NCBI GenBank assembly: GCA_945866505.1
Contig: CAMBHH010000132.1
Span: 1-9,284 of the forward strand
Reading direction: 5' to 3'
DNA length: 9,284 nucleotides
From: Flavobacterium psychrophilum
GTDB taxonomy: Bacteria > Bacteroidota > Bacteroidia > Flavobacteriales > Flavobacteriaceae
In this document: positions 6,733 to 9,284 of the stretch, one piece after another
Numbering within the stretch: the stretch's first letter is position 1
Layout: each line of letters opens with the position of its first letter
Program-made: the position numbers and the translations under genes
The notes under the pieces: model-generated
What the model was told of the DNA's origin: nothing
What the model saw: only the letters and a program-made list of their open reading frames with translations
The model's database searches: none

Positions 6733-7560
6733 ATGACTGTCAGCACACAAAACTTTACCAATTACGCCGAGACTTTTATCAAAATTTTAATTGATTATTC
6801 TCCAAAATTGATTTCGGCATTTCTAATACTATTTGTTGGGCTTTACGCGATTCGAGTGATCAACAGACTCATTAGAAAAATTATGGTGAAAAGGGAATTA
6901 GATCCCACATTAACCAAGTTTCTTGCCGATATTTTGCTTTGGGTCTTGAGGGTTTTATTGTTCGTTACTTTCATCTCGAAGTTAGGAATCGAAACCTCAT
7001 CCTTTGTTGCCATTCTAGGTGCGATGGGACTTGCCATTGGTTTATCGCTGCAAGGGTCACTGTCAAATTTTGCTGGCGGAATGTTGATTATTGTTTTCAA
7101 ACCGTTTAAAGTAGGCGATACGATTGAAGCTCAAGGCAGTATTGGAACTGTCAACGAAATTCAAATATTCGTGACCAAATTAATCAACGCCAACAATCAA
7201 ACTATTTTTATTCCGAATGGTTCCTTGTCCAACGGTATTATTACCAACTATTCAATGCAAGGATTTAGAAAGGCCGATTTGACCATTTCCATTTCTTACG
7301 ACACCGACATCAAAAAAGCAAAAGATATTATTACTGAAGTTTTAAAAAATAACCCAAAGGTGCTAAAAACTCCAGCGGCAGAAGTTTCTGTAAAGAATTT
7401 AACCGATAGTTCCATCCAATTAGCCGTTAGACCTTGGGCCAATAATGAAGACTTTTGGGGTGTTTATGCAGATACTTTGGAAGGTTGCAAACTAGCTTTT
7501 GATGCTGCCGGAATTGTGATTCAGCCTTTCGTGAAAGAAGCATCAGCAAGAAATAATTAA
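6733..7560 (+). CDS. Small MscS-type mechanosensitive ion channel
   Basis: A 275-residue inner-membrane protein of the size of E. coli MscS. Three membrane segments are visible: about 22-44, 62-82 and a pore-lining TM3 at about 88-121 rich in Gly and Ala (ILGAMGLAIGLSLQGSLSNF). TM3 is followed by the MscS hallmark F-K-P-F-x-x-G-D (122-129), a beta domain with IFIPNGSLSNG (158-168) and an alpha/beta C-terminal domain ending GIVIQPF. Such channels open under membrane tension and release solutes during hypo-osmotic shock. I use ATG 6733. A TTG 51 nt upstream is in frame but lies inside the predicted -7 promoter box, and the extra 17 residues would be encoded by the leader hairpin. It is a separate unit from the DUF255 gene upstream. 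Confidence 0.93.
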   Translation: MTVSTQNFTNYAETFIKILIDYSPKLISAFLILFVGLYAIRVINRLIRKIMVKRELDPTLTKFLADILLWVLRVLLFVTFISKLGIETSSFVAILGAMGLAIGLSLQGSLSNFAGGMLIIVFKPFKVGDTIEAQGSIGTVNEIQIFVTKLINANNQTIFIPNGSLSNGIITNYSMQGFRKADLTISISYDTDIKKAKDIITEVLKNNPKVLKTPAAEVSVKNLTDSSIQLAVRPWANNEDFWGVYADTLEGCKLAFDAAGIVIQPFVKEASARNN

Positions 7561-7653
7561 ATAATTTCTTTTTAAATATTTTTAAAATAAGCGACATATC
7601 GTAAGGAAACTTCAAATAGAATAAAACTAAAATCTCATTAAACCGCAACAGTA

Positions 7654-8091
7654 ATGAAAATTAATAGTAGAATAAAATATTTCACATTAGCATTTTGTAT
7701 GTTTTTAATCTCATGTTCGGACAATTCAAAAAAACTTAAATCCCTAATCTGTAACGATAACATCCAATATTGGGATTATAATATGATTAGTAGAAAACAA
7801 AATGTTTGGTTTACATTTAGTTTCGATAAAAATGGGGTTGTAAAAAAATATTCTTTCTATAAAAACAAAAGATGGTTGTTTACTGATTATGGATATAACA
7901 AAGAATTTAAATGGAGTATTTCAAAAGATTCTATTCTTGAATTTATGGGGACTTCGGAAAAAATAATAAGAGTTTCTGGAGATACTTTATTTACGTCTAA
8001 TACTAATTATAAAGAAGAAGCGAAATATATACGTGTTAGAGGAAATCTCAACATACAACAAAATTCTCCTGTCTTACATGGTGTGGATTAG
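7654..8091 (+). CDS. Small lipoprotein of unknown function
   Basis: A 145-residue protein I do not recognise. The N-terminus (basic MKINSRIK, hydrophobic YFTLAFCMF) ends in a lipobox Leu18-Ile-Ser-Cys21, so it should be lipidated at Cys21 and membrane-anchored. The residues after the Cys are S-D-N, slightly reminiscent of the acidic surface-export signals of Bacteroidota lipoproteins, but too weak to assign. The mature part is rich in Trp, Tyr, Phe and Lys with alternating strands (QNVWFTFSF, VKKYSFY, EFKWSIS, IIRVSGDTLF), suggesting a small beta-rich or lipocalin-like fold. No TAnnTTTG box is seen in the 93 nt before it, so it may be read from mscS or use an unrecognised promoter. It is convergent with the toxin gene. 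It probably belongs to the accessory segment. Confidence 0.75.
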   Translation: MKINSRIKYFTLAFCMFLISCSDNSKKLKSLICNDNIQYWDYNMISRKQNVWFTFSFDKNGVVKKYSFYKNKRWLFTDYGYNKEFKWSISKDSILEFMGTSEKIIRVSGDTLFTSNTNYKEEAKYIRVRGNLNIQQNSPVLHGVD

Positions 8092-8102
8092 AGTCCATAA
8101 AT

Positions 8103-8130
8103 AAAAACCGAGCAAAATACTCCGTCTTTT
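8103..8130. terminator. Weak bidirectional terminator candidate between convergent genes
   Basis: ACCGAG (8107-8112) can pair with CTCCGT (8120-8125) apart from one central C-C mismatch, around a 7-nt loop. It is flanked by A5 on the left (T5 for minus-strand transcripts from the toxin) and CTTTT on the right. The position between the convergent lipoprotein and toxin genes fits, but the stem is short and imperfect. Confidence 0.35.
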
Positions 8131-8138
8131 ATGACAGT

Positions 8139-8441
8139 TTACGATCGTTTCATCCATTTATTGGGATTTATGGATGTGTGAAATACTCCTAAAATCCATA
8201 ATGTGTTTTCTTCTTTTAGAAAACGGAAATGAATTGTAAACGGAAATGTTTTAACTATAGCCATTTGAACATCTTGATACCTAACTTGAATTTTTTCAGG
8301 GTTTTCAGCGAAGTAATTTATTTTTTCTTTCACCTCTTTCAAAAATCGAATCCCTAACCCTTTTTGAGCTTGATTGTACCAATTTGCAGATTCCAAAACA
8401 TCTTCTTTGACAAAAATAGCGTACTTAATTTTAGCTCGCAT
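8139..8441 (-). CDS. RelE/ParE-family toxin of a type II toxin-antitoxin module
   Basis: A 100-residue cytoplasmic protein with the RelE/ParE fold pattern: an N-terminal strand, a helical hairpin (DVLESANWYNQAQKGLG, FLKEVKEKINYFAENP) and a C-terminal sheet ending in a His-x4-Pro-x2-Trp segment (H88, P93, W96) and Arg99. The WY plus GLG pair and A-x-V-x-x-FP-[F/Y]-x-I (A61-I70) are typical of the ParE-like branch often found in Bacteroidota. Members act either as mRNA interferases or on DNA gyrase, and the sequence alone does not say which. The ATG overlaps the antitoxin stop by 11 nt (ATGCGAGCTAA), so translation is probably coupled and antitoxin is made first. The frame is intact. Confidence 0.87.
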   Translation of the reverse strand: MRAKIKYAIFVKEDVLESANWYNQAQKGLGIRFLKEVKEKINYFAENPEKIQVRYQDVQMAIVKTFPFTIHFRFLKEENTLWILGVFHTSINPNKWMKRS

Positions 8442-8664
8442 CTTCTACTTCTTTCCAAAATTGCTCTTCATCTAATAATAACTCAGGATTTTGTTTAATG
8501 GCTGCTACTCGCTCTAAAACAATATCTTTTTGCCATTGCGGAATCTCATCTTCAACCTCTGAAGGTAAAATAATTACTTCAACACGAGTGGCGGTAAAAC
8601 CTTCTGGAAGCACAACACTAAAAGAATTGTTTTTTACTTCAATAAATTGTCGGATAGCATTCAT
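8431..8664 (-). CDS. Antitoxin of the RelE/ParE-type module
   Basis: A 77-residue protein directly upstream of the toxin and overlapping it by 11 nt. I start it at ATG 8664 (MNAIRQFIEV). A TTG 33 nt upstream overlaps a promoter box and would add residues not expected in the family. The N-terminal half (IRQFIEVKNNSFSVVLPEGF, then VEVIILP) looks like the beta-strand DNA-binding or dimerisation part of small antitoxins. The C-terminal half (WQKDIVLERV, then PELLLDEEQFWKEVEDA) is acidic and amphipathic, as in peptides that wrap a RelE-like toxin. Such antitoxins neutralise the toxin and usually repress their own operon. The exact antitoxin family is not clear to me; the pairing and overlap carry the call. 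Confidence 0.82.
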   Translation of the reverse strand: MNAIRQFIEVKNNSFSVVLPEGFTATRVEVIILPSEVEDEIPQWQKDIVLERVAAIKQNPELLLDEEQFWKEVEDAS

Positions 8665-8694
8665 AACAAAGGATTTAAATTGAATTGTTAAAAA

Positions 8695-8702
8695 CAAAGA
8701 TA
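8695..8702 (-). promoter_or_regulatory. -7 box of the toxin-antitoxin operon
   Basis: On the minus strand TATCTTTG (8702-8695) is an exact Bacteroidota TAnnTTTG match, 30 nt before the antitoxin ATG. No clear TTG is present 17-23 nt upstream. CTTTGTT occurs both here (8699-8693) and immediately before the ATG (8672-8666), a possible but unproven repeated site for autoregulation. Confidence 0.5.
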
Positions 8703-8707
8703 AACAA

Positions 8708-8803
8708 TTATTTCTTCGAAACCGTCATCATAAAATCCTTCAGATAATAAGGCTTATAATAAGCGAAATCTACAACGTCGTTTTTTTGGTATTTTTCGAA
8801 AGG
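8708..8803 (-). pseudogene. tsaB: 3' remnant of tsaB (t6A37 threonylcarbamoyltransferase complex subunit)
   Basis: Reading the minus strand from 8803 to the TAA at 8710-8708 gives 31 codons: P, then FEKYQKNDVVDFAYYKPYY and LKDFMMTVSKK. This fits the C-terminal tail of Flavobacteriia TsaB proteins as I know them, which end in a pattern like F-x-K-[Y/F]-x-x-x-D-x-x-D-x-A-Y-[Y/F]-x-P-[F/Y]-YLKDF. An in-frame stop (TAA, 8806-8804) lies immediately upstream, and nothing before it resembles the rest of TsaB, so only about the last 30 of some 220 residues remain. TsaB is needed for the tRNA modification t6A, so an intact copy should exist elsewhere. The toxin-antitoxin promoter begins 6 nt after this stop. 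The identification rests on remembered family pattern, not a search. Confidence 0.62.
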
Positions 8804-8901
8804 TTACCATACAAATTCTTCCCTAAAAAAATGTAATTAAATGCGTGATTACTTTGTGAGTAAGTCCGACCACTGTTTATAATTGCTTCCGCAAGAATAA
8901 T
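8770..8901 (-). pseudogene. Protein-like open stretch, possible fragment of an unrecognised gene
   Basis: On the minus strand a stop-free frame runs from just after TAA (8904-8902) to TAG (8772-8770), 43 codons with no start codon. The part from 8901 to about 8804 reads like real protein (LAEAIINSGRTYSQ, SNHAFNYIFLGKNLYGN). It then enters the tsaB-derived DNA in the wrong frame and ends 11 codons later. I do not recognise the family. It may be a piece of another gene joined to the tsaB tail, or chance openness. Confidence 0.3.
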
Positions 8902-9097
8902 TTAAAATCAAAAGAGCAAGAAATTATTGATAAGCATTCATAATTAATGTTTCAATTGTATATCTTTGTTATTGAGTTAAATCAATCTTGTTTTATGAGT
9001 TTTAAAAATTTTAGCAATTAAGAAACGAAATTATTCCCTCTTTTCTAACGAAAATTTGTCAGCTTACCTCTTTTTTATTAATAATTGAATTCAAATC
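8804..9097. other. Stretch without an intact gene, upstream of the terminal lipoprotein gene
   Basis: Apart from the antisense protein-like stretch up to 8901, this roughly 300-nt AT-rich segment shows no open frame of useful length on either strand, no tRNA-like cloverleaf and no strong hairpin. One exact TAnnTTTG box (TATCTTTG, 8961-8968) faces the downstream lipoprotein gene. The region from 8708 to about 8901 looks like a mosaic of gene ends; the rest is probably leader DNA of the downstream gene. Confidence 0.5.
8961..8968 (+). promoter_or_regulatory. Candidate -7 box upstream of the terminal lipoprotein gene
   Basis: TATCTTTG is an exact Bacteroidota -7 consensus match. It lies 129 nt before the ATG at 9098, which implies an unusually long leader for this group, and no -33 TTG at 17-23 nt is apparent. 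No better match to TAnnTTTG was found closer to the ATG. Confidence 0.35.
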
Positions 9098-9284
9098 ATG
9101 AAAAAAATAATAGTAATTCTTTTGGTTTTTTTAGTTCAATTCTCATTTCAATCTTGCTGCTTTTATGGGGATTGTGGTGGTGAGTCTCCAGAACCTGTAA
9201 ATAACTATAAACCTGTCATTATGAACAGAGCAACATTAGAGGCTTCGGTCAAAATATTTCCCAGTAAAAACATCGTTAAGTCTG
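9098..9284 (+). CDS. N-terminus of a lipoprotein, probably LVIVD-repeat type (truncated by window end)
   Basis: The first 62 codons of a gene running off the window. The N-terminus is a lipoprotein signal peptide (MKKIIVILLVFLVQFSFQ), with Cys20 or Cys21 as the lipidation site. It is followed by a short linker (CGGESPEPVNNY) and then KPVIMNRATLEASVKIF. The K-P-V-[I/L]-M-x-R-x-x-L-E-x-S pattern just after the linker is, from memory, what begins a set of Bacteroidota lipoproteins whose bodies are LVIVD-type beta-propeller repeats. The repeats themselves lie outside the window, so the family call is tentative; the lipoprotein call is firm. The ATG is preceded by an AT-rich region without a Shine-Dalgarno sequence. 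Confidence 0.7.
   Translation, partial: MKKIIVILLVFLVQFSFQSCCFYGDCGGESPEPVNNYKPVIMNRATLEASVKIFPSKNIVKS

Noticed and set aside
7561..7600. TTTTTAAAT and TTTTTAAAA palindrome-like string after mscS as a terminator
   Set aside because: The pairing is A/T only, with no GC stem, so it cannot be separated from base composition.
8498..8683. Plus-strand open frame opposite the antitoxin
   Set aside because: The overlapping minus-strand gene has a partner toxin, a coupled overlap and a promoter box; the plus-strand product has no recognisable features.
8665..8697. Upstream TTG start for the antitoxin
   Set aside because: It overlaps the TATCTTTG promoter box, while ATG 8664 begins with the expected MNAIRQF-type N-terminus.
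8839..8880. Short ATG open frame (13 codons) on the plus strand
   Set aside because: Too short, with no ribosome-binding or promoter context, and opposite the more protein-like antisense stretch.
1..9284. CRISPR array, insertion sequence, tRNA or phage genes
   Set aside because: No regularly spaced repeats, transposase or integrase motifs, terminal inverted repeats or cloverleaf folds were seen on either strand.

Overview
The window is AT-rich DNA from a member of the Bacteroidota, most likely a Flavobacterium or close relative. Four things point there: two OmpH/Skp-type genes directly ahead of murI, a PorP/SprF-type outer-membrane protein, several upstream elements matching the Bacteroidota -7 box TAnnTTTG, and the near absence of Shine-Dalgarno sequences. 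No IS element, CRISPR array, tRNA or rRNA was seen.

Region 1 (1-1972) is envelope biogenesis. It holds the 3' end of a Lys/Glu/Ala-rich coiled-coil protein (probably the tail of a first OmpH paralogue), a complete OmpH/Skp-like periplasmic chaperone, a strong intrinsic terminator, and glutamate racemase (murI) with its own promoter almost at its start codon. Region 2 (1982-3532, minus strand) holds a PorP/SprF family protein followed by a gamma-class carbonic anhydrase-like hexapeptide protein, which converges on murI. Region 3 (3698-7560, plus strand) is housekeeping: an Nfu/NifU iron-sulfur scaffold with a duplicated N-terminal domain, a full-length thioredoxin-fold plus (alpha/alpha)6-barrel protein of the YyaL/SPATA20 family (DUF255), and a small MscS channel. 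The mscS leader contains a terminator-like hairpin between promoter and start codon.

Region 4 (7561-9284) looks like an accessory segment. It has an unrecognised small lipoprotein, a convergent RelE/ParE-type toxin with its overlapping antitoxin, and then about 400 bases without an intact gene. In that gap the antisense strand carries 31 codons that read as the C-terminus of TsaB (tRNA t6A synthesis), abutting out of frame a second protein-like stretch. This looks like a gene-fragment scar. The window ends in the start of a lipoprotein resembling Bacteroidota LVIVD-repeat proteins.

Most of the window is conserved core genome. The parts most worth a second look are the tsaB remnant and mosaic at 8708-8901 and the hairpin in the mscS leader. 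No clearly new multi-gene system is visible.
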